Source of the DNA: Spirodela intermedia
Lineage: Eukaryota > Streptophyta > Magnoliopsida > Alismatales > Araceae
Reading direction: 5' to 3'
DNA: 64,000 bases
Assembly (NCBI GenBank): GCA_902729315.2
Contig: LR746268.1
Span: 6,927,501 to 6,991,500, forward strand
Positions 25,676 to 37,237 of the stretch are shown in pieces. A program made the translations under genes and the position numbers. The stretch's first letter is position 1, and every line of letters begins with the position of its first letter. Under the pieces are notes generated by a model. It saw nothing but the letters and a program-made list of their open reading frames with translations, did no database searches and was not told the origin of the DNA.

Positions 25676-25824
25676 ATTCTCAAATGATTGTCATATTTTT
25701 CATTTGTTGTGCATATATCAAAATATAAAATAATTTTTTTTCTAATAAATAGTGTAAAAACCTGATTCATCATTCTCATGAATGTATTTGGTGAGTTTGT
25801 CAAACAAAATATCATAATAATCAT
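25642..25824 (-). pseudogene. Reverse transcriptase fragment of the LTR element
   Basis: Translates as FCLTNSPNTFMRMMNQVF then a degraded active-site region (IILYFDI), then HLRIMFKVVQLTQL. This is the Ty3-type RT palm (FGLTNAP.TFMRLMN...YFDDIL.YS). The second catalytic Asp of the YFDD motif is lost. The end of this frame is the start of the first 249-bp unit. Confidence 0.85.
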
Positions 25825-27990
25825 TTGTTTAGATTTACATTTATTTTAAAATTATTTTCCTTCTATCTGTTGACTAAAATTTGAAATTATGATATCCACT
25901 TTTCAAATAAGTTTTTAAAATGTTTTTAGAGTCACAAAGCATGTCCCATATGAAGTAGTGGAATGAAAATATACAATTAATTATAATTTTGTTGATGTAA
26001 TGAGTGTTTACTCACATTCATCAACTTCTCTCTATTTTGGACATTTGTAGAACAATAATTGAACATGACCCCATGCTTCTTCTAATTAATCCTTTTGTTA
26101 GCAGCTCTTCAATTTGTTCTTATAGAATTTGATTTTCTTTTGAGACTCATTATGTAATAGAGCATGTTAGGTAAGTTAACTCTAGACATAAAGTAGTGAA
26201 TGATTAATATCAAAAACTTTATACATTGATAGTAAATGATTAAAACATTTTTTTGCACATCAGAAACTTATGATTATGAAATTCAAATTATTTGTGAACA
26301 TATTATGAAAAATTTGTGCTGACTTTGAATTCTAATTTTTCAGCAATAACAAATATTTCTCCTTTACCATCAACATTACTACAAAAATTATTTTGATTGC
26401 TTATCATAATCTTATTTTTGTATTCATCACCATTGTTGAAATAACTTCCCTACATAAGGGTTAAAAAGAAAAGAATTCTTCTCATTTTTCTAGAACACAA
26501 ACATGTATTTGTGTGCCATGAACATCAAAATGTCAATGTATATAAAAATATTGTGATGTAATCTATTTCGATCACATCACATTGAACTTTTTAAAATATA
26601 TATTTTCAAGGAAAATTTTAGTAAATAAGTTTCATAATTTTTGTTTAAATATCTTTCTTAGCCCAACCAATATGATAATGATGTAGATGTAGTTGTGTTT
26701 TCAACCTTAATTTTATAATTATATTAGAGGATATCATATTTTTACTATTGTCAATGTCAATTATAATGTCAAATATCTTTTAATTTATTATACATGTTCC
26801 TTCTTCAGTGTATTTGTTACTTTCACACAAGTAATAACTGTGAGAGTATATCACCATTGCCATATTCAAGAAATAATTTTGTGAGACTTTCGTCATTCTT
26901 CTTGCTTTTCATTTTTTTTCTTCAACAAAATCTATAAAATTGACAGAACCATGTTTTAAGCAAAACATGCAACTTATTCTCATTTTGGAATGACACTAGG
27001 ATTATAAAGATTTTTAATGACTGTAGCTTATTTGAAGGTAAACAAAATTATTGATTAGATCTTGTTTGGTTGAAAATTTAATGAGTCTCAAAAGAAAATC
27101 TTATTGTTAAGATTTTGAGACCCAACCTTTTTTATTTTGACCAAAGTTCTATATGTTTTACAGCCATCACCTCATCATTTAATTTAAAGAAAGATTGTAA
27201 GGTTACTTTTTCTTCTATATCTTATCTTAAGTCACTCTTAAATCTTGAAATCATATAAGACATTGACTTTGTTAGATTAACACAAAAAAGAATTCATAAA
27301 ATTATTTTTTGTATTCATAAATAAATTAAAAACTTTATTCACAATTTTGGTATTTATAATATATATATATATTTCATAATTAGATATGAGAAAATAAGAT
27401 TTTAAAAGTCTTTTCATTTTGTCAATTGGGTGAACATGTTCTTTAATTGACTTGTCACGTGAACTATGATTTTTACCACCAAATAGAGGCACCACCTTTT
27501 AATTTACAAGCTACTAACTTTACTTATTTTTCATATGAGACTTTCACATATTTGAAAAATAACATTACTTTGACCAATCAATCCAAAATTTCTTCCAATC
27601 GCAAGTGACCATTAGAAGAAGGTAAATCTATTTTCTTGTGAAAACCTTGAGATTGATTCTCAACAACTCAAATTCTATAATTTTTAGAAATTAATACTAA
27701 ATAATTATGTGTCATATTATCATTAGAGACAACCTTTTAAGTACACCTAAAATCAGGATCTCTTGGGGGGCATGAATGACTTTCTCAAGCAATTATTCAT
27801 GCAAAAAGTTGTTTTAAGGTTACATTCAATTTTTTCAAATCTATAATCTATTTTATTTTTTAAACTCAATAGAATCACATCATGAGATAGGACATACCTT
27901 TAGAACATCCTCATTACTAATATGAACTATTTCACCTCTATAGATTGTCAAAGGTAAATCTATGACGATTAACCTGGATCTATTACCAAC
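25825..27990 (-). other. Retroelement interior, gag/protease side, no intact frame
   Basis: Between the RT fragment and the primer binding site, where gag and protease would sit for a minus-strand element. Only short frames with stops are present and no zinc knuckle or protease triad could be identified. Confidence 0.5.
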
Positions 27991-28520
27991 TGATGTAGTA
28001 GAGTTGTGAAAGATAAAGAGATTTTGGTTTGAATATATAAAGCTCAAACTTGGATGGAGGAATTGATCATGAATTCACATAGCTGAATCCACTAGGGGGA
28101 TGACTTTGGATCCACAAGATCAAAGATATAATCTTGAAATCCACAAAGAGATGCATAAATTTAGAAATAAAAAATGAGGACCAAATAGGAGAGAAATTCA
28201 AAAGATTAGAATTGGATCTTGGACTTACACTGAAGAGATTTGGGATGCCCCTTAAGGCAAAAGAGATTCTCAAAAAGGAAAACAAACTCTAAAAAAAATC
28301 AAAATAAATTTTGAATCAAGAAAAATCAGACTATGAGAAAGAGAAAAAAATAGACTCTATACGTCTTAAACACCAAGATTAAACCAGTCCTCTCATAATT
28401 TAGGAGGCCCAATATGCTTTTAGGTCACTTTTTTCACGTTCTCCTCTTTAAAGGTCAATATTGTGTCTTTGGAACTTAACGTTATGTTTTGGGGCTCTTT
28501 GGGCATTCTAGGTTGCATCA
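27991..28520 (-). repeat. Right LTR (5' LTR in element orientation)
   Basis: About 530 bp, starting tgatgtagtagagttg and ending ctaggttgcatca. Direct repeat of 19933-20402. The primer binding site lies immediately left of it and the CTTCT duplication immediately right. Confidence 0.88.
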
Positions 28521-28525
28521 CTTCT

Positions 28526-28835
28526 CTAGCTCCTTGAAGAGTTTCTAGTTCTCCACGCCCTGATTAAATCCAAAATGGCCTCAAGATGATTAGTATGGAC
28601 GAGCTCGAGCTGGAGCTCAAATTAACTAATGGAGGTTACTTACTGTAGGGCTGGAAGACAAGGACGATGAGAGGGCGAAGTCTCCCATTCAAGGCATTTG
28701 ACCTCCCAGTCAGCGCCGGGATGCATCACTTCCTCGAGGTCTCCCTCCCATACGGTCTCCGCCTCGTCGGCGACGACGTTCCTGATCGGACAGACGCTTG
28801 TCAAGGTACTCCGACTCGTGAATCCCTACCGCGGA
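28526..28835 (-). pseudogene. MRL7-L-like pseudogene, 5' part (exon 2 remainder and truncated exon 1)
   Basis: 28526-28590 aligns with exon 2 of the intact gene (32679-32725, tagttctccacgccctgatt against cagttctccgccggcctgatt). About 28649-28835 aligns with the 3' part of exon 1 (32817-32995; ctcccattcaaggca, cggcgacgac, gtactccgac). Similarity then stops abruptly and is replaced by the RNase promoter block containing GGGCCGGCCCAAT. This marks the duplication breakpoint: the pseudogene lacks the first roughly 500 bp of exon 1, including the start codon and transit peptide. Confidence 0.85.
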
Positions 28836-29152
28836 TTGCTCTAGATCAGCCCATTTAAGCCCAACCAAACTGGGCCGGCCCAATCTCTAATATCGGAATT
28901 TTAATTATATATTTTAATAATGAAAGCCGGACATCTCGGCGGGTACAACGACCTTCTGAGCCTCATCGAACTTTCCCTATTTTTTTAAATTATATATGCA
29001 AAGTGAATATGCTGTTGCTTAACGCCACGGACATCGTGATGCTCCCCCCGCAGCAGAGCGTGAAAAACGGCACGAAGAGGCCACCGTTGATGCCGAAGGG
29101 GTATACTATATGGGCGGTCAGGATCCGCAGCCTATACGACGGCGGGGTACTG

Positions 29153-29158
29153 TATAAA
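29153..29158 (+). promoter_or_regulatory. TATA box of RNase T2 copy B
   Basis: TATAAA 49 bp upstream of the ATG at 29202, at the same distance as in copy A, in a conserved context (ggcggt...tgtataaat). Confidence 0.6.
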
Positions 29159-29201
29159 TCGGAAGCGCGACCGCCGCCCGCCGGGGATCGGTGGCGGCGT
29201 C

Positions 29202-32034
29202 ATGAGGAGTCTCGGGGCAGCTCTCCTCGTCGTCGTCGTCGTCATTTTCTCTCTCTTCTCCCCCTCTCTCTCCTCTGCCTACGGAGCTGCTCGTGGGGCG
29301 AGAGAGTTCGACTACTTCCTCCTGAGCCTTCAGTGGCCGGGCACATTGTGCCAGAACACTCGGCACTGCTGCCCCTCCAACGGTTGTTGCAAGAGGTTTT
29401 CCTCTTCACCCTTCCCCCCCCCCCCTCCCCCCTCTCTCTAGCCTTTTTCTCGTGGCGATGGATTGAATTTCTCCTAGATTGCTTGGTTTGGTGCTTTTGT
29501 TTCGTCGGATCGCTTTAGATGGATGAAGGCGGGATAAACGATGGTACGGCAAGGAATTTGCGCTGGATAACGTCGTGATCCGATAAAAGAGATTTGACAG
29601 ATTTTATCGAATTGAAAGACTATCCATTCCTTCAATATCGTCCGTCCGTCTACATGCAGAGGTGTCGATGTCATTTTTGGTTATCGATTGCTTCCCCTTT
29701 CTTGGCGAGTTGCGCGCAAACATTTATGTTCTGTGCGGCGTTCATCTTTGAGGAAACATCCATGAAATTAGGCAATGTGAGGCGTGAGTAGGACTTCTTG
29801 TGCGGCTCGTAATCGATTACTCGTCTGATGTCGTACGTGCATCGACATTCTTATGCTATTTTTTCCCCATCTTGATTTCCTTATCTTTTATTTTCCTGCA
29901 TTTTTTTGTCATATATTTTATACAAAAATCTCGTCTGATAGTCATTTTTTGTTCATTTTAATTTTTCTTTGTAATTTAACGCTAATAAATAACGCGGCCT
30001 TGATTATATCATCGTCATTAGTCTTTTTATCTCGGTCACTTAATCGAATCAGCAAGAAGAACTTGACTGGTTAATGTCTGTGCAGGTCTGTTGCTCTAGA
30101 TGACTTCACAATCCGTAAGTGAAACGTCGACAGATTAATTTGACCACTTATGAATTTGATTTTAAGCGGAAAAACCCTAAAACTTATGTTTGCATGCTTC
30201 ATCTCCGCTTATGTATTTGTAACAGACGGATTGTGGGCCAATTACAATGATGGAACCTGGCCAAGTTGCTGCAGCAATAGCCGCTTTGATGTGAAAAAGG
30301 TCCTGTCACTAATCACATGGGGAATTTTTTCTGTCGCATTGTATTTCAGTATGGCCATCTATTGAACTGCTCTAAATCCTTCTGAATTCAAGTTTTCAAT
30401 CACAGGTCTCACCCTTGATTGGGAAACTTTCGAAGTATTGGCCAACGTTAAGCTGTAGCTCTTCATCTAACTGTCACGGGGGAAAAGGACTTTTTTGGGG
30501 ACATGAGGTGGTTCATTATTTATTTATCATAACTTATGGTCTCACCAGCCTTATGATGGTTTCTGACAGACATTTCTCTTGTTTTGTTTGGTGTACATTC
30601 ATCCGCGTGAACGCTCATGTGCAGTGGGGTAAATTATCTCCTTCCAAACTTCTTCTTGCGGCTGATTATTTTCCTTAGTGGAGTAGAAATTCTTATGGTT
30701 AGCATTTGGATTATGCAAAAATAAATGAGAATAAAAATAGCCGCCAAGCCATCATATTTTTATTTATTGATTTAAACACGACCGTTCTTTTCGTTTTCTA
30801 TCTGGGTACTGACCTACCTATTCAGCTCTTTGCACTCCCGCTTCTCGTCGCTAGTAGTTACCGTGACACTTTTCGGGGATTTTTATGTGTCATGTCCATT
30901 TGTATTAAAAACATTTGTGCCATTTTGACTCGCTTGCCTGCAGAAAAACACGGTACTTGCTCCTCTCCAGTAATACAGGATGAATACAGCTACTTCTCGA
31001 CAACTCTTGACCTGTACTTCAAGTACAATATAACGGTTAGTGCTAACGCATTCAAGTACAATATCTCGTGAATGATGGGTTTTTACTGGTTGCTTTTCTC
31101 ACAAAACTAAATCAGTTTATCATCCAAACACATTAAACATCTACACTATTACCTTTTATTTTGACTGAATGTGTCTTTCATGACCAGAAATACTGCTTGT
31201 GTCCTGCTCTTGTTCTAAAATCATCTTCTGGCTAATTTATCGCAGAAAGTGCTGAACGGTGCTGGGTTTTCAGCAAGCAACACAGAGAAGTATAAACTAG
31301 CCGACATATCCGCTGTGATTAAGAACTCAACAGGTGCTTCTCCGTTGCTGGTGTGTTCCCATGATACCGTTCAGGAGCTACGTCTCTGTCTCCACAAGGA
31401 TTTCACGGTCAGTTAATTCGCAGTGTGAGATGTTCCCGTAGTATTAGACTGCCAAGCATAGATTATGATGCACTGATCCTTTACATAGGCGTATAAGGGT
31501 GCATACAATGCAGCCAAATCCCTCAAATTCATTTCATTGGTCGCATTTTCTAGAGATAAACATGTGTTTTTTTTTACCTAAAGTAGATTATAACGTAGAT
31601 CTCTGTTTAAAAAAAAACTAGTAAATCTCTGGCTCACCCATATTTTTAGCAAATAGATCATAAGGTTCTCTTTAATGGCCAAAATTCAATTGCCATCGAA
31701 TCTTATCCTAGAACTGTTCCTGTGTTAAAACAGCCTCGTGATTGTGGAATTCTCTCAAGCACCATTGAAGATGATCTAAGTGCAAGTGACTCTTGCCCAC
31801 AGTACATCCGATTGCCAAAGCATACCCCCCCTCCTGGTGAGTGACCACAGAGACCACCAAGGCTGTAATCTCCTCTCCACTTCTATTTGATGGTCCTCTG
31901 GTCTCCATCTTATCGGACTAACCTACTTCCCATCTCTCATGGATAACTCCACAGCAAGCGCTGACCTTCAATGGTCGCCGGAAGACGGAGACTCCAAACC
32001 TTTACTGCAGGGAGAAGCTCACTCGTTGAAATAA
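29202..32034 (+). CDS. RNase T2 (S-like ribonuclease, RNS2 type), tandem copy B
   Basis: Duplicate of the gene at 16224-19335. Exons: 29202-29395, 30086-30114, 30226-30299, 30406-30507, 30625-30628, 30944-31035, 31246-31407, 31734-31836, 31955-32034; 279 codons, no frameshift or stop. Signal peptide [20 protein letters not shown]. Catalytic motif I is [19 protein letters not shown]: the usually invariant Pro after HGLW is Ala, while the catalytic His is kept. Motif II GLFWGHEWEKHGTC is intact and again depends on the 4-nt exon at 30625-30628. The cysteines match copy A. It probably encodes an active enzyme with slightly changed motif I; an effect on activity is only inference. The 3' end is convergent with the intact MRL7-L gene, whose stop codon lies 190 bp away. 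Confidence 0.9.
30625..30628 (+). other. 4-nt micro-exon (TGGG) of RNase T2 copy B
   Basis: TGGG between gtgcag and gtaaat, joining exon 4 (ending GAG) to exon 6 (starting AAAAACAC) to give Trp-Glu-Lys-His-Gly-Thr-Cys. Position, length and flanks are the same as in copy A although the surrounding intron has diverged. Confidence 0.82.
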
Positions 32035-32225
32035 TCCATCTTGAGAAGGCAGCAACATGGTCAACGACCTCGTGTTGAACTTAAAGCAAAAATTATGAAA
32101 CGTTGTGCCTCGTCTGTATTATCTTCCTAATTATGCAAGCAAAATTGTGGTTTCTTTTCTCTGGATTCGGCTGGATTCCTAAAGACTACTGCCAAGTGAT
32201 TTCTCCTCCTCCATGGCCTCCATTC

Positions 32226-32584
32226 CTAATAGCGTGGCGCTGGCGCCACATTTGCAGGGTCAACCCACGACGGTCTCCTCGCGTTATAGTAGAAGTGGGC
32301 TATCATCTGCACCAGCTCATCAGCCGTCCTCATCTCTGCAGGTCCAGAGGAGATCGAAAGTCAACGTCCCATCTGGAAGAATCTAGCCGCTGCTGAGAGA
32401 TGATGCTTAGAGGGAGAGCTGATTCTGACCTTTCTCTCTGTACAGGATTCTATTGCCCCGGAGGAACAGCAGCTGTGGGCATTCTCTGACTTTGAGGGCG
32501 TAGGCCAGGTCCGTCTCGATGTTCATGTCGATCTTCACCGTCTGCGAATATTTTAAAGCTCCGTTGACGAGGATTTTAATGGCC

Positions 32585-32628
<44 letters not shown>

Positions 32629-33511
32629 CATCAGACCCTGGGGGGCAGCCGATCTTTCGCGTTCCAGTACACCACCGCCGCCTTTTCCAGCTCTTTCAGG
32701 AGCTTCCAGTTCTCCGCCGGCCTGATTAAATTCAGAAACAGCCTCAGAACGATTAGGGTAGAAGATCTCGAGCTCGAGCTCGAGTTCGGATTAATTGATG
32801 AAGATGTCACCTGTTGTAGCGCTCGAAGACGAGGACGATCAGAGGGCTGGGGTGGAAGGCGAAGCTCTCCCATTCAAGGCAGTTGATCTCCTTCACGAGG
32901 CCTTCTTCGAGGTCTCCTTCCCAATCGATCTCCACCCCGCCGGCGACGACATTTCTGATCGGATGCTTGTCGAAGTACTCCGACGCGCGAATCCCCCATC
33001 CCACCTCCGCATCGGCCGGCCACTCAGGAGCCTCCTCCTCCACCACCACCCCCTCCTCCGCTCCGCCGCCGCCGTCGTCGGGGCCCTCCGCTCTCGCCTT
33101 CAGCACCTCCTCCTTCCCCTCCAAGACCTCGGAGCTCTGCCGGCGAATCTCCGCGAAGGTGCGCTCCAGAGAGTCCCTCACAAAGTCCTCCACCGCCGCC
33201 GCCTCGCTCCGCCGCCCGCGCCTCGGTTTCCGGGGGATAATCGATGGGAAGACATCATCGGCGGCGGGACCTTCGCGGGGGAGCTCTGTTTCTCGCCTCT
33301 CTCTGGGTTCAGCGCCGCCTCCGCCTTCAGGGTTAAGGTTCTTCCGAGCCGCCGCCACAGTTATCAGAGAGGGAGGCTTAGCTGCGCTGTGGAAGCCTCT
33401 TCTGGCGGAGAAGGGAAGGCCGATCGGGGGAGGGTTAGGGTTCGCTTTGGAGCAGGATGGACAGAGGTGGGGGACGGGACCAAAGGGTAGGAAGCCCTGA
33501 AGGAGTGTCAT
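32226..33511 (-). CDS. Chloroplast thioredoxin-like fold protein, MRL7-L-like
   Basis: Exons in coding order: 33511-32811, 32721-32637, 32541-32430, 32335-32226; 335 codons. The N-terminus is Ser/Pro/Arg-rich and looks like a chloroplast transit peptide ([20 protein letters not shown]). An acidic middle follows, then the conserved domain: [94 protein letters not shown]. This matches my memory of the Arabidopsis MRL7/MRL7-L (SVR4-like, ECB1) family, needed for plastid-encoded polymerase activity and chloroplast development; the family name is recalled, not searched. Start 33511 preferred over an in-frame ATG 43 codons upstream because it begins the transit peptide. Intron 2 has a (GA)n run (32591-32625). 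The HAD gene ends only 193 bp upstream on the same strand. Confidence 0.8.
32591..32625 (+). repeat. (GA)n microsatellite in MRL7-L intron 2
   Basis: About 17 GA units between exons 2 and 3 of the intact gene. The pseudogene counterpart (19885-19905) has only agagagag, so the tract expanded or contracted after the duplication. Confidence 0.9.
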
Positions 33512-33704
33512 TTCCGACAGACAGAAAGACGCCACCTTTCTATAACCGGATAAATATCCGCCCCCGCCGCCTTCTTGTCCGAACGTCCTCCTCCCTAGTG
33601 GCCACACAGATACAACCGCCTTTGATAAAAAATGACCCAATAAACTTCAACGTAAACAGCTGACGATCACCAATTCAATCGTTTCCCAAATCTGGGAAGC
33701 CCAT

Positions 33705-36081
33705 CTACCACGTAAACGAAGGCAAGACGAAGGACGGGCGAGCGTTGAATCTGCACGCCAAGGCGTCGACTTCCGTGGGGTCAGCGGCTTCACCGAAGTC
33801 CTTCAGGCCGAGCTCGTCCGCATGAATCCCACCCGTTACGAAGACCGACTCCATCCCCGCGGCGTTGGCGCCCTTTATGTCGTGGTGGAGAGAGTCGCCG
33901 ACGGCGATGCAGTCGCCGGCGGCGCCGACGCCGGCCATGGCCATTGCTGTTTCGTAGATGAGCTTGTCTGGCTTTCCCATCCACCTCACTTCCCCGCCGA
34001 GCTTCTCGTATTTGGCCCCCAATGTACCTGCCAGAGCATATAATTTGTCAGTGAGGAGCAGAGCTTAATGCCAGGAGCCAGGATTGAATCATCCTGATTA
34101 AGGAGTTCATGGGCTCTTGGAAACACATAATTTCTGCGAAATTAAACTCAAAGATAGTAGGAACAGAGGTGCCCGAACCAGACAGTTTTCCAAGTCAACT
34201 CCGATCTTGGTCAGAGCAAGATCCGAAGACAGAATTCACTCCCAACAATGGAAACGTTGACTTTCCCCATTGGGAAAAGATAATCTCCACACAAGTCGGA
34301 TAGTAAATAGAAGAATAATCCGATGCTATGGTTGCGCACCAGGCATGACACGCAGAGCTCTGGCTTCCACCGTCACATAATCCGGATTGGCTACGACCAT
34401 GGGAATCCCCTTTTTGGCAGAGTCTTCAAGAATTCGCTCAAGATCCGGAAGATCCATGGGAAGCGCATCACCGGAGGGAAGGCCGATTGCTTCCGTTCCA
34501 TGGGCCAGAATGAAGTCTGCATCGTCTGAGTTATTCACCACTTCCAAACCCAAACCCTGCAGGAGAAGATCATGCAGCAGAGTGTTGATAAAAAGGATGA
34601 TGAGCTTGAACCCATCAGGGAGAATCATAATCTGATTACGGATGAGATAATAAACAAACTAATTTATCAAGATAAAAGAACGCTGATCAAACGAGAACCA
34701 ATCCCAATGAAAAAGCAGAATAAATTGGATTGGTAAATAAGACTACTCCTAGGCCCCCTAATATATGAACTAATCCCAGAAATACTACAAGAATATCATG
34801 TATAATGTTTGATCTAGTTAAATCTATTATGTATAGTCTATAGAATATAGATAAGTCGAAATTGTCTATGATCTTTTTGAATAATCCAGGAAAAAACCAT
34901 TCCATTTGTGGGTCAAAGAGTAATTATAGGCAGGACATACCTCAAGAGAGATTGCACCTCGATCGCCCCATGTCATGTGGATACAGGATCTTCCAAGAGA
35001 TGAAAACCATGGATCATCCCTCCTGCTCATTTGCAAGGCAGAGAAAAAAATATCAGGAACTGATAATGGCATAATAAGCAGAGAAAACGATGAACCCAAG
35101 CAAGATATCCCACCCTTAATCAGTCGAATCTACCCTAGTTTTCATAATAATTGAGACTCTGAGATAGGGGTAGAGTATGGTTCCACAGTCCAAATTCGCC
35201 ATCTTTAGTCAAAGGCTATCTAACCCATTATCACACCCTTCGTGAAACATGCACTCAAATGAGCAGAGGGAACCCTAGACATTCTCAGTAGAGTCTGATC
35301 AAGCCATGGGGATCATATCCTTCTAATCGTCTGTGGTGGACGACCACCAAGCCTGCTGGATGGATGTGAATGAAGGAATCGACTTCTCACCTTCGCAGAA
35401 ACTGGTGTGTCAGTTCACCGCTAGTGATGGCCCCGACGAAGAGGGAAGCGTCGAACCCTAGGCTGTTCACCTTCTCCATGGTTGTGGAAGCTCGTCGGGA
35501 GGAGTTGCTGATGATCACCATTCTCGCCCCATTGCCCGCGAGCTTCTCTACTGCTCAAAGCCAGAAGATGATCGCATCATCCCACCTGAAAGGAGAACCA
35601 GACGACCAGGAACAGGGGCGGGTTTCGTGGTTCGATGACGTACAGGTCGAGACGGCACCGGGGTAGGGACGCTTTCCGTCGTGGAGAACTCCGAACTGAT
35701 CTAAAAACCACGCCTGAGAACAGAAGAGCATCACAGGCAAGAAAAATACGACTAGGTTTCAGCGGATGATACGAAATCGGGCGAGTATTTTCGTTCCAGA
35801 GATTCATTCGTTTCTGAAAGATTTCCGGTTCTAACCCCATTAATCTCGGAAAACATTGTCCGATTTGCGTTCTTCGGGGATGCCATCACACCAGCAAAGC
35901 TCCAGAATGATAGTGCCTCCGTCAAAAGGCAGATTAAGGTATGGAAGACGGAAGAAGACGAAGGCTCGAAGAATACCTTGAAGTGGCCCTTCTCGGCGAG
36001 GCTCCTGATCCCGTCCAAGCACCGGAAGGACTGAGAGGGGTCGAGCTTCCCCGGAACGGGGCGTAGAGGAGAAGCCGCCAT
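33705..36081 (-). CDS. HAD-superfamily hydrolase, class IIA type
   Basis: Six exons in coding order: 36081-35977, 35713-35644, 35550-35391, 35022-34941, 34556-34340, 34027-33705; 318 codons. HAD motifs: [38 protein letters not shown] lysine in [31 protein letters not shown]. The large cap between II and III (GDRGAISLE...[17 protein letters not shown]...ANPDYV) is class IIA. The nucleophile Asp of motif I is present but the second Asp of DxD is Phe (DQF), as in the subgroup with DxWGVLHDG. The N-terminus ([14 protein letters not shown]) is short with no clear targeting signal, so cytosolic is likely. The substrate is unknown; the family includes sugar and nucleotide phosphatases. Confidence 0.85.
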
Positions 36082-37237
36082 CGGCTGCCTCCTCTCGAAG
36101 ACGAACTTCGCGGAGGCCGGCGATTTTATCGGGCAGCGGCTGCCCCTCCCTTAGCGGCGGAACGCATCAAGAGCACATCACAGAAATAGACGCCGTCGCA
36201 GGAGGGAGTCTGAGGAAAAGGGACGAGAATCTCGCGGTCCCAATAGGCGACATAGATCGGTACTTTAGGTCAGTCAGGTTGGCGTAGTCGATCAGCCCGC
36301 TAAACTGATACGCAAAGAAGAACCACCTGACTGAAACTCAGGATAAGGCACTCAAGAGCTAGAAATCTTGAGGCGGAGACCGGCAGATGGAACCCTGGGA
36401 ATTCTCTCATCGTAAGCGATAGAAGGATTTCGAGATCAACTACTGATGCATATGATTTGGGCCCTTTTGAAAAATGGGGAATGAGCCCAGATCCTGCTCG
36501 AATCGGAAGGAGAAGCCCCCACCTTCTTCACAAGCTCCATGACGATTCTGTGATGCTAAAAAATAAAAAGTTTCAACTGTAATTACCCAGATGCACAAGA
36601 TAAATATTTTTTCTATTCAGATCATGTGGGCTTCCTCCAAAAAGATGGGAAAAAAAGCCCCCGAGTGATGAGCACAGGATACATACATATCGAGGGAAGA
36701 AATAACTTCCACCTAGGTAAGAAGTAGAGTCACATCTTCCAGCCCCACAACCGGAGCTGATTCAGTGTCTGAATCCACGCTCCATGGTAGCATGTTGGTA
36801 CAATGATTTCACAGCTGGTTAGGCTTCGTCAATTCTGTTTTCAGTGTACAAAAGGAACGATATTTCCATCGTTCCCCACTTGCGTCACATCTCCAACACA
36901 TCAATTAGGGTTCTTGAGGTTCCAATCCTGGGACAGAAACGCGACCAATTCTGAGTGTAAGCAACTATAGAGAAGTGTTTTTAAAGTACTATGCCAAATA
37001 GATCTAAGATTGGTAACCACCACAGTCTTGCGATGATGGTTCCGAATGCAAGGGGTTGTAGTTGGTGGGGATGAAAAGCGTATGCCACATGCCAGAGCCC
37101 AGGGGTAATATGAGTCGCATGCCCTTTCGAGGAAGAACATAGGAAGCCCAGGGGACGAACCGAATAGAAGACGGTTTTTTTTCTTCTTGCCAAACAGATC
37201 TAGCAACGATAGTGGTTGTGTAATTGATCTTGGCAGA
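36082..37237. other. Intergenic, nothing recognised
   Basis: Promoter and 5' UTR side of the HAD gene and 3' flank of the next minus-strand gene. No convincing exon, tRNA or repeat was seen. Confidence 0.5.

Larger units (their letters stand above)
19933..28520 (-). mobile_element. Decayed Ty3-type LTR retrotransposon with CTTCT target-site duplication
   Basis: Two direct long terminal repeats (19933-20402 and 27991-28520) begin TGATG and end GCATCG/GCATCA. They are flanked outside by the same 5 bp, CTTCT (19928-19932 and 28521-28525), the expected target-site duplication. A primer binding site on the minus strand lies 2 nt inside the right LTR (27988 back to 27976, TGGTAATAGATCC). It matches the tRNA-iMet-type TGGTATCAGAGCC at 10 of 13 positions, so the element runs right to left. 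Reverse transcriptase remains are recognisable on the minus strand at 24680-25824. The interior is AT-rich and riddled with stops; no gag-pol frame survives. It sits inside exon 2 of the MRL7-L pseudogene. Confidence 0.9.

Noticed and set aside
25642-25824. Possible small independent gene on minus
   Set aside because: It is the RT palm fragment of the decayed retroelement.
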